Positions 1 to 7,919 of a stretch of 61,006 bases of DNA are shown here, piece after piece. How positions within the stretch are numbered: position 1 is the first letter of the stretch; every line of letters begins with the position of its first letter. The translations under genes were made by a program, and so were the position numbers. The stretch is from Clostridium jeddahitimonense (GTDB lineage Bacteria; Bacillota; Clostridia; Clostridiales; Clostridiaceae): contig LM994670.1 of NCBI GenBank assembly GCA_000753455.2, positions 2,058,498 through 2,119,503 of the forward strand, read 5' to 3'. The notes beneath the pieces are model-generated. The model saw nothing but the letters and a program-made list of their open reading frames with translations. It did no database searches and was not told the DNA's origin.

Positions 1-379
1 TTTTGTCAATTTTTCTTATGCTAAAATTTATGTATAGATTTCAAATTACTTTTATTTACCCCAAAGGAGAATTCATTTATGAGATTTATTTAATTCCTAA
101 TATTAGTACTTCCTCGACACTCCTAATATTTATCTATCTCATATTTGAGTTCTCCAATATTCCACAAGACTTTATATCTTATGATGATTTTTAATATTAA
201 ATATTACTAAATGATACTCTTTAACTCTTTTTCAATATTTTTACTTTTAATTAACACATTCTAAACCCGTTTTTATATTTTTTCTATTTTATTTGAATTT
301 TTATTTATTTTTCGAAACTCCCTCTCAACTTGATTTCATATATATAACTTTTATAATTATATCTGAAAGGAGGAAATTT
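1..379. other. AT-rich stretch without a convincing gene
   Basis: No reading frame here has both a credible ribosome site and protein-like composition. The only notable signal is the AGGAGG at 369-374, which belongs to the next gene. Confidence 0.5.
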
Positions 380-535
380 ATTTCTTCTACTCTTGATCAA
401 ATTAGATGTGAAGTTGAAAAACTTTATGAATCCTATGGGTTGACACCTGAAGTTTTAGAATTAAGCAGACAACTTGATAAAGAGGTTAATAAGATACAAA
501 GGATAATTTGGGCGAAGAAACAACTTTCAGAATAA
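380..535 (+). CDS. Spo0E-like aspartyl-phosphate phosphatase
   Basis: About 51 residues with the Spo0E family pattern: an N-terminal helix (LDQIRCEVEKLYESYG) followed by the signature LSRQLD, which matches the family SQxLD motif, then a second helix. Family members dephosphorylate Spo0A~P and so restrain sporulation. The frame stays open from 293, but a strong AGGAGG at 369-374 sits six bases before an in-frame ATT at 380, which gives the normal family length; no ATG, GTG or TTG is available there. ATT initiation is therefore inferred. A hairpin terminator follows at 573. The family call is good; the target in this organism is not shown. Confidence 0.75.
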   Translation: MSSTLDQIRCEVEKLYESYGLTPEVLELSRQLDKEVNKIQRIIWAKKQLSE

Positions 536-572
536 ATTCTTTTTATATACACCTTGAATACATTACATAAAC

Positions 573-597
573 AAAGCTCTGTGCAATACAGAGCTTT
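573..597 (+). terminator. Rho-independent terminator after the Spo0E-like gene
   Basis: AAAGCTCTGT and ACAGAGCTTT form a perfect ten-base stem around a GCAAT loop, followed by a T-rich run. Confidence 0.75.
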
Positions 598-613
598 TGA
601 CTTTTAACCTTAA

Positions 614-706
614 TCTTTCAATATTGATAAACTTATTGACTTATTAAAATCTAATGGTGTAGAAGTTAAAGCTCTTAGGAGAGACGAGTACGTGGTTAAG
701 CTTTAA
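614..706 (+). pseudogene. C-terminal fragment of an unknown protein
   Basis: A 30-codon open stretch bounded by stops has protein-like composition (ending EVKALRRDEYVVKL) but no start codon or ribosome site. It lies between two terminators. It may be the tail of a decayed gene; I do not recognise the family. Confidence 0.25.
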
Positions 707-720
707 TTTCTGCATGAAGA

Positions 721-750
721 AAGCTAGATACTTCAAATTAGTATCTAGCT
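721..750. terminator. Terminator at the end of the agr operon, possibly bidirectional
   Basis: AAGCTAGATACT pairs perfectly with AGTATCTAGCTT around a short loop. The plus side is followed by ATTTTTCA. It lies just downstream of agrC on the minus strand. Confidence 0.6.
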
Positions 751-770
751 TATTTTTCATTTGAATACTA

Positions 771-2081
771 TTAATTACAACTTTGACTATTAATATACTC
801 ATATGTATTTTTACTATTCTTCTCTATTCTTATTGGCATAATTATTTTAAACTCTGTTTCATTGGTATCACTAAATACTTCTATTCTTCCTGAATATTTA
901 TCTATAATATCTTTAACTATAGGTAACCCATATCCATGGTTCCCTTCTGTGTCTTTTTTGGTGGAAATCCCTACTTTAAAGATATCCTTAAGTATTTCTT
1001 TATCAATTTTAGGGCCATCATTTTGAATTCTTATGACAACTTTTCCAAACTCATACAAAGTTCTTATTCTTATTATTCCTCTACCATTCATTGCCGTTAC
1101 TGAATTATTAACAATATTGGTTATAACTCTTTGCAATTCAAACTCTTCAAATGGAAACTTTTCTATTTCAACATTTTCATCTATTATAATATTAACATTT
1201 TCAGTTGGAATACTATTTACAATAGCCACTATTACAGAATCATCTTTATTTTCAACCTTTATTTGTTCAGAAATACTGTTATATCCATCAATTATATCCT
1301 TTAATAATTCTCCTAATTTATCATATTTTTTCATCAAATATACTGCATACAAATAAGATATTTGAGAACCATAGTCATGTTTAATCTTCTTCAATTCAAA
1401 TACTTTTTCATCTAAAACCTTGTTCAATTCACTTATTTCTTTAGCTTTATTCTCATTACTAGAAAAATATATAGTAATAAAAAATAGGAATATAAACAAT
1501 GACCATAATATTATATTGATAAATAAAATACTCTCTTCAACATTCATTATTATATTAAAAGCTCCCATAAAATCCACGGTTAAGCTTAAAATTAAAAATG
1601 ATATTATAGAGAAATTCTTGGATCTAATAGTTCTATATATTTTATAAACAATATCCAATTTTTTCAGAATAATAAATGCCATTATAAATTGTGGGACATA
1701 CACCAAACTTATTTGCAGTATTTCAATATATTCAGCTTTATCTAACAACTTATTAAAAGCAAAAAATATACTGCTAAATATTAATGAATTACAAGCGATA
1801 GCAAAATAAACTATAGTATGTCCAACTACAACTCCTAAAATATCTTTCTTAAATAAAAGATACGGCATAGACAATGAAATACAGTGAGCAATTAATATGT
1901 TTAAACTTGAATTTCCAATAGCTTTATATACAATTATTAATACTAAACTTGTAATAATTGTATATAATATTAAGTACTTAATATTCTTTTTATATTCACT
2001 TTTTAAGCAATAATTTATTGTGCATATTATCATTCCAGTTTGAACTATAGTATTAATTATGTCAGTTATATTAATAATCAA
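771..2081 (-). CDS. agrC: AgrC-like sensor histidine kinase
   Basis: 436 residues. Residues 1-205 are about six hydrophobic segments typical of AgrC peptide sensors. A coiled linker leads to the phospho-acceptor box KHDYGSQ with H235, and then a GHKL ATPase with N-box NIVNNSVTAMNG and glycine box GYGLPIVKDI. The protein would sense the cyclic peptide made by the adjacent agrD/agrB genes and phosphorylate a LytTR-type regulator. No such regulator (AgrA) lies downstream: the next 700 bases hold only the Spo0E-like gene on the other strand. The partner is either encoded elsewhere or not of AgrA type. Confidence 0.85.
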   Translation of the reverse strand: MIINITDIINTIVQTGMIICTINYCLKSEYKKNIKYLILYTIITSLVLIIVYKAIGNSSLNILIAHCISLSMPYLLFKKDILGVVVGHTIVYFAIACNSLIFSSIFFAFNKLLDKAEYIEILQISLVYVPQFIMAFIILKKLDIVYKIYRTIRSKNFSIISFLILSLTVDFMGAFNIIMNVEESILFINIILWSLFIFLFFITIYFSSNENKAKEISELNKVLDEKVFELKKIKHDYGSQISYLYAVYLMKKYDKLGELLKDIIDGYNSISEQIKVENKDDSVIVAIVNSIPTENVNIIIDENVEIEKFPFEEFELQRVITNIVNNSVTAMNGRGIIRIRTLYEFGKVVIRIQNDGPKIDKEILKDIFKVGISTKKDTEGNHGYGLPIVKDIIDKYSGRIEVFSDTNETEFKIIMPIRIEKNSKNTYEYINSQSCN

Positions 2082-2113
2082 ATCTTAACTCCTTATTAAC
2101 AGCTTAATAGTCT

Positions 2114-2242
2114 TTATCTATCTCTCTTCATAGACTCTGGCATCTCCTCAACACCAACGCTAAATATCGATGCTGTTCCTGCTGTTTTAACAAGTGTAGT
2201 TATAAATAATAGCATACACCCTATATACTTTTTACCTCTCAT
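2114..2242 (-). CDS. agrD: AgrD-like autoinducing peptide precursor with a serine in place of the ring cysteine
   Basis: 42 residues, start ATG overlapping the agrB stop as ATGA, with a strong GGGGGTGAG ribosome site. It has an amphipathic N-terminal leader, a central AGTASIFSVG segment and an acidic tail VEEMPESMKR that matches the conserved E-x-P region recognised by AgrB. Aligned with Staphylococcus AgrD, the five-residue ring would be SIFSV, beginning with serine. A lactone rather than a thiolactone is therefore expected, as known for S. intermedius-type peptides. The only cysteine (C9) is in the leader. The exact N-terminal processing site is not visible. Confidence 0.8.
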   Translation of the reverse strand: MRGKKYIGCMLLFITTLVKTAGTASIFSVGVEEMPESMKRDR

Positions 2243-2817
2243 TTTCTCACCCCCTTACAAATTTTAAATTCATTTTTATTAAACATAAGCATAGTTTGTA
2301 TACAGATTGTCCAAACAACTGCTTGTGCTAATCTAGTTGAACTAAAAAACGCTATTGATCCTATAGCTAAAATACTTGTATTAGTTATTCCAATTATTCT
2401 ATTTCTTTTAATAAGATTACTTCTCGTTATTGGCATTTTATCATTTAATACTGGAGCTCTATTATATATCGAGAAAACGCTTACTAAGTTTAGCAGAACA
2501 CACCCCATATAGCTTATATTACTTTTAACTGAAAGTTGAATTATAATAGCAATTAATATTACTGTAGCTATAAAGCACTTTATCTGACTATCTTCGTGGT
2601 ATCCTCCAATAAAAGGTTTTGTTACTCCCATTACAAATAGAATTACTATACTTTCATTTAAATACCCAGCTAAGTGAAATATACACATTAGTAATAAAAT
2701 TTTAATAAGCTCATATACCATTATTTTTAAGGTATATTCGATTTCTTGTTTTTGTTCACTAGTATAATTATTATATGTAGCTATACTATTAACAAATTTC
2801 GTTATTATCTTCTCCAT
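2239..2817 (-). CDS. agrB: AgrB-like membrane cysteine protease
   Basis: About 192 residues with five or six membrane segments. The catalytic pair is visible in FIGGYHEDSQIKCFIA: the histidine of GGYH and a cysteine seven residues later, as in AgrB. It cuts and cyclises the AgrD precursor at the membrane. The start at 2817 has GGAG six bases upstream; an upstream ATG at 2841 has no ribosome site. It is first in an agrB-agrD-agrC operon with overlapping or tight junctions. Confidence 0.85.
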   Translation of the reverse strand: MEKIITKFVNSIATYNNYTSEQKQEIEYTLKIMVYELIKILLLMCIFHLAGYLNESIVILFVMGVTKPFIGGYHEDSQIKCFIATVILIAIIIQLSVKSNISYMGCVLLNLVSVFSIYNRAPVLNDKMPITRSNLIKRNRIIGITNTSILAIGSIAFFSSTRLAQAVVWTICIQTMLMFNKNEFKICKGVRK

Positions 2818-2924
2818 ATTATCTCCATTTGAAATTAACATATTTCTTTAATCATATTATCATATTTTTATCCATTTTTCTACATAAAATTTTAAAAAAT
2901 GCAAATTTGTATTTTTTTAGAATA

Positions 2925-3044
2925 TTAGTAATTTATACGTTTTATCTCTATAGGTTGTTTAAACCTAATGTCCATAATTAAAACACATAATATTCCTATA
3001 AATCTCTTTTGCTTTTCCGTTAATTTGGCCAATAATGCCACCAT
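2925..3044 (-). pseudogene. Degenerate terminase small subunit fragment
   Basis: The frame begins LLAKLTEKQKRFI, the standard opening of phage terminase small subunits (LTEKQKRFIDEY...). Downstream residues that would continue the family (EYYV, NYG) appear only in the other frames, so the gene is frameshifted and short (39 codons). It lies just downstream of the broken phage regulator, the usual order in phage late regions. I read it as a prophage relic. Confidence 0.45.
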
Positions 3045-3143
3045 CTTTCTATAGTAAATATAAAAAGCACCTAACAAACTTATGCTAGATTCTTTTTTAA
3101 TATATATAAATTTATGAGAGGTCTTATCTAATTCTCTTTATAC

Positions 3144-3659
3144 TTATTTACGCCACTCTTCCCATCTCCTAATATCAGCTATAGCTTTTTGTTTTATCTT
3201 ATTTACCTGTGATTGACTTATATTCATTTCTAATGATATATGTACTTCACTTTTCTTATCCTTATACTTTAATTCTAATAGTTTATACAATTTATCATTA
3301 ATATACTGTAGATTATAATCTAATATAGAATTATCTAGTTCTATATTTTCTATCTCTTCTTTTATTTCTTCTATATCTAGCTCTTTTTCTAACTTTCTTT
3401 TTAACTTTAAATCAGTTATCCTTATAACTTCCCTTTCTGCGTAACTTGTCCAATCTGATTAACTCTGCCCCCTTTCATCAAAACTTGGACTACTGCTCTC
3501 CACTTCTATATTTACATCACACTCTTTAAGTTCAGAATTTATTTTTTCTACCTGTTTCTTTAATAGATCTATCCTAAAATTTAATCTTGCAATCTTCTTT
3601 TCTTTATTGAAGTAATTATATAATTTTTCTTCTGTTTTCTTAGATTCACCTTTCCTCAT
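3144..3659 (-). pseudogene. ArpU/RinA-like phage late-transcription regulator broken by one stop codon
   Basis: The first 66 codons (MRKGESKKTEEKLYNYFN...) end at an in-frame TAA at 3459-3461. The same frame resumes at once with SDWTSYAEREVIRITD and runs to a second stop at 3144, ending in a sigma-region-4-like helix-turn-helix (MNISQSQVNKIKQKAI). Together they make about 170 residues, normal for this phage activator family. The DWTSYAER segment is continuous in frame, so this is a nonsense mutation (probably CAA to TAA), not a frameshift. Together with the terminase fragment it marks an old, decayed prophage. Confidence 0.7.
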
Positions 3660-3671
3660 ATTATCCCCTCT

Positions 3672-3797
3672 CTATTTTTTCATTACTTTAATCCACCTAA
3701 CTTTTTTCCATATTGTTACTGTAATAAACATACTAAGTATAGTTACTAATATGTAAGCCACTAAAAATATCAAAGTAGCTCTTTCAGTATATGACAC
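3672..3797 (-). CDS. Small single-pass membrane protein
   Basis: 41 residues starting at GTG with AAAGGAG nine bases upstream: a hydrophobic stretch (LIFLVAYILVTILSMFITVTI) then a basic tail WKKVRWIKVMKK. It ends 12 bases before the start of the regulator pseudogene and was probably co-transcribed with it in the old prophage. Function unknown. Confidence 0.5.
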   Translation of the reverse strand: MSYTERATLIFLVAYILVTILSMFITVTIWKKVRWIKVMKK

Positions 3798-3845
3798 AAT
3801 ATACATCTCCTTTATTACGTTATATTTTTGAATTACGCACTAAAA

Positions 3846-3878
3846 AATACCGCATATTCTTTGAAATAATACGGTATT
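3846..3878 (-). terminator. Terminator downstream of the 4075 gene
   Basis: AATACCG and CGGTATT pair across a 19-base loop, and the minus strand continues into a T-run. Confidence 0.5.
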
Positions 3879-3889
3879 GTTACTAATTC

Positions 3890-3924
3890 AATATTTAATA
3901 TTTAATATTTAATATTTAATATTT
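3890..3924. repeat. Heptamer tandem repeat
   Basis: Five perfect head-to-tail copies of AATATTT. Such AT microsatellites slip easily; no function is evident. Confidence 0.8.
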
Positions 3925-4074
3925 AATTTTATCTTCATAATATTTTAAAATTATTCATATAATCTAATTGATAAATTAGAATTGTGCACCGCTAATGGTA
4001 ATTTACCTAGCAGATTCTACATTATTAGATATAAGTCTACTCAACTAAAACTAACGATATGTTAAATTTATTAA

Positions 4075-4578
4075 TCATGATACCTGTATCTCATTGATGT
4101 ATCCATTCAATATATCTAATATTTCTTTCATAATATCACTATTATTATTTGTAATCACATATCCATTAGAAAATGTTTCATCACTAGAATCATTGGTTTG
4201 TACCATAATAGTTTTATTATCAACTATCCCTATATTCAAAAAATAGCCATCTAAGTCACTAAATGTAAGGGTTAAGAAATTATCCATATTATAATCTTCA
4301 TTCTCATATTGCTTCAACCTTATATCTTTTAAGGTATCTATAACTTTATTTATAGCATCAATATCTTCAACTACTCCCGTTTTCATGTTTCCTTCAATTC
4401 TCCCTTTAACATCAAGATTAGAAAACTGTACATTTTGATATTTTTCATTTAAAATTACCTTCTTAAATGTGCCTAAATTTACATTGCTTCTAGAATACTC
4501 CCTAATATAAGAATATAACCCTACTCCTAAGCCAATAATTATAATTCCTAATAATATTATTTTATTATTCTTTTTCAT
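4075..4578 (-). CDS. Membrane-anchored protein of unknown function
   Basis: 167 residues: a short basic N-terminus, one membrane segment (IILLGIIIIGLGVGLYSYI, about residues 7-25) with no lipobox cysteine, then a hydrophilic extracytoplasmic domain with no motif I recognise. It stands alone between accessory genes, with a terminator at 3846. Confidence 0.6.
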   Translation of the reverse strand: MKKNNKIILLGIIIIGLGVGLYSYIREYSRSNVNLGTFKKVILNEKYQNVQFSNLDVKGRIEGNMKTGVVEDIDAINKVIDTLKDIRLKQYENEDYNMDNFLTLTFSDLDGYFLNIGIVDNKTIMVQTNDSSDETFSNGYVITNNNSDIMKEILDILNGYINEIQVS

Positions 4579-4710
4579 AACATGTTCAGCGGTAGATGCA
4601 ATCTAAACTACCACTAAATTTCAACCCCCCTTTTAAATTTGATATACTTTTAAACAAGCATTCATTTAATTTTACTATGGAATTATTATAAATATTACAA
4701 ACTCCAAACA

Positions 4711-4947
4711 TTAGATACTTACATCTCTGTTAATTAATAAGATAGTTTGAATTTTATATTTTTTAGCAAGTATTGACTTCGCTAAGATTATTCCATGTCT
4801 ACCTTCCTCACTACCACCAATAAAAGATGGTATAAGCCTAATATCTATATCATTTTCACCATCCTGTAATTGTTTAACTGCAGTCCAAGAAAGATATGCT
4901 GAATTTACATCAACGTGAAATATTATTCTTTCATGATTTTCTCCCAA
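4711..4947 (-). pseudogene. Truncated Y-family (DinB/UmuC-like) DNA polymerase
   Basis: The first 65 or so residues are typical of DNA polymerase IV-type proteins: RIIFHVDVNSAYLSWTA contains the catalytic metal-binding FHVDVNSAYLSW segment, and GGSEEGRHGIILAKSILAKKYKIQT matches the fingers-domain start. Coding similarity then ends after about 72 residues; a full protein has about 400. The start is a TTG at 4947 behind AAGGAAGTGG. The SOS operator upstream is preserved, so a damage-inducible transcript is probably still made. Confidence 0.8.
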
Positions 4948-4991
4948 TAAAACCACTTCCTTATAGTAATAGTACTAATTACCAGTTTATA

Positions 4992-5003
4992 GAACGTATG
5001 TTC
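4992..5003. promoter_or_regulatory. LexA (SOS) operator
   Basis: GAACGTATGTTC is a perfect palindrome matching the Gram-positive LexA consensus GAAC-N4-GTTC. On the minus strand it lies just after a TTGACA -35 element, in the spacer of the promoter of the truncated polymerase gene. Confidence 0.8.
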
Positions 5004-5442
5004 ATTTGTCAATATTTTTATAAGTATTTGAATTAACACTTTAATTTCCTTATTTAGTAATACCAATTTTTGTATTCATCTTAATTCCAAGATAAATATA
5101 GAGTTTTATGTTTTTTATAAAGTCTATACTCATTTACGATCATTTTATTTACTATTATAGTTACAATCTTTTATTAGTTAGGGTTACATTTTTAGTTTAT
5201 AACTATATCATACTCTTTGTATAAGTTGTTACTTTTTAAATATGAGTTTATTCTTATGCATCTCATAAACTCACATCTTTTTTTGATTTTAAATTCCTAA
5301 TTTATAATAAGTGATTTATGTGAAAAAAAGAGAAAGTTTATCTCAAATTAAACTTTCCCTTTTTATATTATTATATATACTTTTTATTACTTGATATCTA
5401 CTATTCTATTTAACTAATAAGTTTTATTTATTATACTTCATT
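5004..5442. other. Intergenic region with two hairpins
   Basis: No gene seen. At 5243-5273 TGAGTTTA and TAAACTCA flank a loop and are followed on the plus strand by a T-run, although no plus-strand gene precedes it, so a small RNA end is possible. At 5331-5361 AGAAAGTTTA pairs with TAAACTTTC; both strands have T-rich tails, and it may terminate either way. Confidence 0.45.
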
Positions 5443-6720
5443 TTAAACAAGTTTTTCTTCAAATATATTATCTAAATTAAGTTTCTTTATTCTAGTATTT
5501 ATTTCATTTATATCAATAGTATAAAGACCTAATTCTTCCATTCTCTTTAAATATCCAGCTCCAGCAAAGGTATATCTATTCATTCTGCCTTCTCTTGTTG
5601 CAGACTTTTCATTTGCATATCCTATTAAATCTCCAATTGCTATTGATGCTGGTAATATTAATAGTGGCATTCCTATCATAAGTCTTACAGCGTTATGGCC
5701 TGCTAATGATCCTGTACATATTGCTTCGGTATGACCTACAAATAATCCTGATTTTTCCCCTGCACAGAATAAATTGTCTACTCCAATAACCTTCATGTCA
5801 TTAGTCCTTGGTGCAACTGAAAGGTACCTTATTGAATTACCTTTACTTCCTGCATATGGGTCAACATACTTAGCATATTCTAATCCTTTAATCTTTCTTA
5901 GCTTTTCCAGTGGATAATAAGTTGTCATGAGTTTAGCATGACCTGTATCTAATAAAACTATATTTTCAGCAAATTCTTTTAAAGCATATTGTTGGCATAC
6001 TTTAGTGCTTAGCTTGTCATAGTTAACATCTTCTTCTGGAACATGTAAGACTACAACACCTTTTTGATCTAATTCATTTCTTATATCTTCTGAAAGACTT
6101 TCTTTAGCTAGCTTACAAGATCCTGAAAATGCTCCTAATGAATCATCTTCTCTTTCACCTTGAATATCTTGAACGCCACACCTTGCACTAATACTCAATC
6201 TTGGTCCAAAAGCTGGGCATCTTAAAACGCACATTGAACATCCATTACCATATCTTAAACAATTGCCCATTGGTCCTGTTGACCCTGTAGTTTCTATAAA
6301 TACATCTCCACTTACATAAGTATCGTCACTTAGTAGTATTCCGTTTATCTTACTTTTTTCAACGTCTACATCCTTCACCCTCTTTTCTAGATGAAGTTTT
6401 ATTCCCATATCTAAAAGGTATTCTCTTACCTTTCCTTCAATTATATTTACATCATATAAAGTTGCATGCTTATGACCTGGAAAATCTATATTCCTGTGTT
6501 TTGACCATTTATCTGTAAGCTTTATTAAATCTCCTGCTCCTAATGCTATAAGTTCTTCTGAAGCAGTAAATCTTCCGTTATTTCTCATAATTCCGCCAAC
6601 ATTTCCAAGTCCTAAAAGCAAATCTGTTTTTTCATATATATGGACTTCTGCTCCTGCTTTCTTTGCTGTAATTGCAGCTGCGCAGCCTGCCCATCCTCCT
6701 CCAACTATAATTACCTTCAT
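5443..6720 (-). CDS. FAD-dependent oxidoreductase (GidA/TrmFO-like fold)
   Basis: 425 residues. The N-terminus has the dinucleotide-binding motif VIIVGGGWAGCAAAITAKKAGAEVHIYEK. A cysteine cluster RYGNGCSMCVLRCPAFGPR lies near residue 155-172, and a C-terminal FAD contact region reads NLFCAGEKSGLFVGHTEAICTG, as in GidA/TrmFO-type flavoproteins. It overlaps the upstream ferredoxin-reductase-like gene by four bases, so the two are translationally coupled and probably act as one electron-transfer unit. The substrate is unknown; it is not a plain MnmG (too short) and the cysteine cluster may hold an Fe-S centre or redox disulfide. Confidence 0.75.
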   Translation of the reverse strand: MKVIIVGGGWAGCAAAITAKKAGAEVHIYEKTDLLLGLGNVGGIMRNNGRFTASEELIALGAGDLIKLTDKWSKHRNIDFPGHKHATLYDVNIIEGKVREYLLDMGIKLHLEKRVKDVDVEKSKINGILLSDDTYVSGDVFIETTGSTGPMGNCLRYGNGCSMCVLRCPAFGPRLSISARCGVQDIQGEREDDSLGAFSGSCKLAKESLSEDIRNELDQKGVVVLHVPEEDVNYDKLSTKVCQQYALKEFAENIVLLDTGHAKLMTTYYPLEKLRKIKGLEYAKYVDPYAGSKGNSIRYLSVAPRTNDMKVIGVDNLFCAGEKSGLFVGHTEAICTGSLAGHNAVRLMIGMPLLILPASIAIGDLIGYANEKSATREGRMNRYTFAGAGYLKRMEELGLYTIDINEINTRIKKLNLDNIFEEKLV

Positions 6721-7709
6721 ATAAATCTCCTTCCTCCAAAGATATTACGAGGATCTGTTTGAACCTTACAAAGCCTCTTTACTCTATGGCCGCTAAATCT
6801 AGCAGTACAACTACCACATATTCCTTCACCACAACACATCTTCATATTATTACAACATGATAGGTCTATATCTTTTCTTTCTAACTCATCTAAATAATCT
6901 ATTACCTTATAAGTTAATATATCTGCACCAGCTATATGAATTAAAGATACGTTATTATATTTAATAAGTGACTTAATAGCCACCTTAGCTTCTGGTGATA
7001 ATTGCCCCTTTTCAATTAAATTCATTTCTTGTGGGATTAATTCTAATTTATCTAACCATTCATTAACGTATATATCGTTAAATGGTTGCTTATCTACAAT
7101 AAGTGTTACTTTATTATCATTTTGAATTAGTCTTTTTAGCACCGGCATCATAGGTGCCATTCCTATTCCTCTAGCTAATACTAAAACATGGTTATTCTTT
7201 TGTTTTTCTATGTTCTTTATCCCAAATACTCCATTCCAATAAGGGCCTCTAATTACTATATTTCCTTCCTTCTTTAGATCCAATATCTTCTTAGTTTTAA
7301 TACCTCTTATTTCTATCATAACAGTTACTATATTAGTATTTATATCGGATTCTAAAATTGATATTGGAACATCATAATAAATATTTTCATCACTTCTTAT
7401 AAAGATGAAGCTACCTGGTTTTGCTAAATCTATTGCTAACTTATGAGGTGCTTCAAATTTAATTATCAGTAAAGACTCTTCATGTAATATTCTATCTACT
7501 ACCTTACAGCTAAAGACTTTTCTTTCTTCTTTAGGTTTATTGCCATTATCATAGAATTCTTGATATATGCAAACTCCTTTCCAGTTTAAGCAATCACAAA
7601 AATTACTTCCATGAAGCTGTGAACATAAAATACATTCTCCAGATGCTGCTAAATGACAAGGGCAATACTCACTACCCGCATCAATGCAATCTATAGCTTC
7701 CTTAAACAT
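6717..7709 (-). CDS. PyrK-like FAD/[2Fe-2S] reductase subunit with Cys-rich N-terminus
   Basis: 330 residues. A cysteine-rich N-terminus (CPC, CILC, CDC in residues 18-40) precedes a ferredoxin-NADP reductase-type FAD domain and an NAD-binding domain (LVLARGIGMAPMMPVL). The C-terminal cluster-binding segment CCNNMKMCCGEGICGSCTAR resembles dihydroorotate dehydrogenase electron-transfer subunits. No pyrD neighbours it, so a role in pyrimidine synthesis is unlikely. It is paired with the downstream flavoprotein and probably passes electrons from NAD(P)H to it. Confidence 0.75.
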   Translation of the reverse strand: MFKEAIDCIDAGSEYCPCHLAASGECILCSQLHGSNFCDCLNWKGVCIYQEFYDNGNKPKEERKVFSCKVVDRILHEESLLIIKFEAPHKLAIDLAKPGSFIFIRSDENIYYDVPISILESDINTNIVTVMIEIRGIKTKKILDLKKEGNIVIRGPYWNGVFGIKNIEKQKNNHVLVLARGIGMAPMMPVLKRLIQNDNKVTLIVDKQPFNDIYVNEWLDKLELIPQEMNLIEKGQLSPEAKVAIKSLIKYNNVSLIHIAGADILTYKVIDYLDELERKDIDLSCCNNMKMCCGEGICGSCTARFSGHRVKRLCKVQTDPRNIFGGRRFI

Positions 7710-7840
7710 GCTAGCTCCTTAATTAATTTATATACACTATATAGATTATTTTCAAAGTAATAAAATGTTACTATCTGTAAATTTTTATATTTTTTTATTA
7801 GCTAATATTTTATGTTTGATATTTTCTATAAAATTAAAAA

Positions 7841-7868
7841 GAATTCATTAATACTTATTAATGAATTC
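7841..7868 (-). terminator. Terminator after the 7920 gene
   Basis: Perfect 12-base stem (GAATTCATTAAT with ATTAATGAATTC) around ACTT, followed on the minus strand by TTTTTAATTTT. Confidence 0.75.
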
Positions 7869-7919
7869 TCTCATAATTTATAGCAAAATATTTACTATTA
7901 ATTTATATTAAAATATAAG

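Noticed and set aside
3..194. Plus-strand 63-codon frame at the window start
   Set aside because: Composition is that of AT-rich non-coding DNA, no ribosome site in place, no family.
293..379. N-terminal extension MNFYLFFETP... of the Spo0E-like frame
   Set aside because: No ribosome site for the upstream ATG, while AGGAGG sits before ATT 380 and gives the normal family length.
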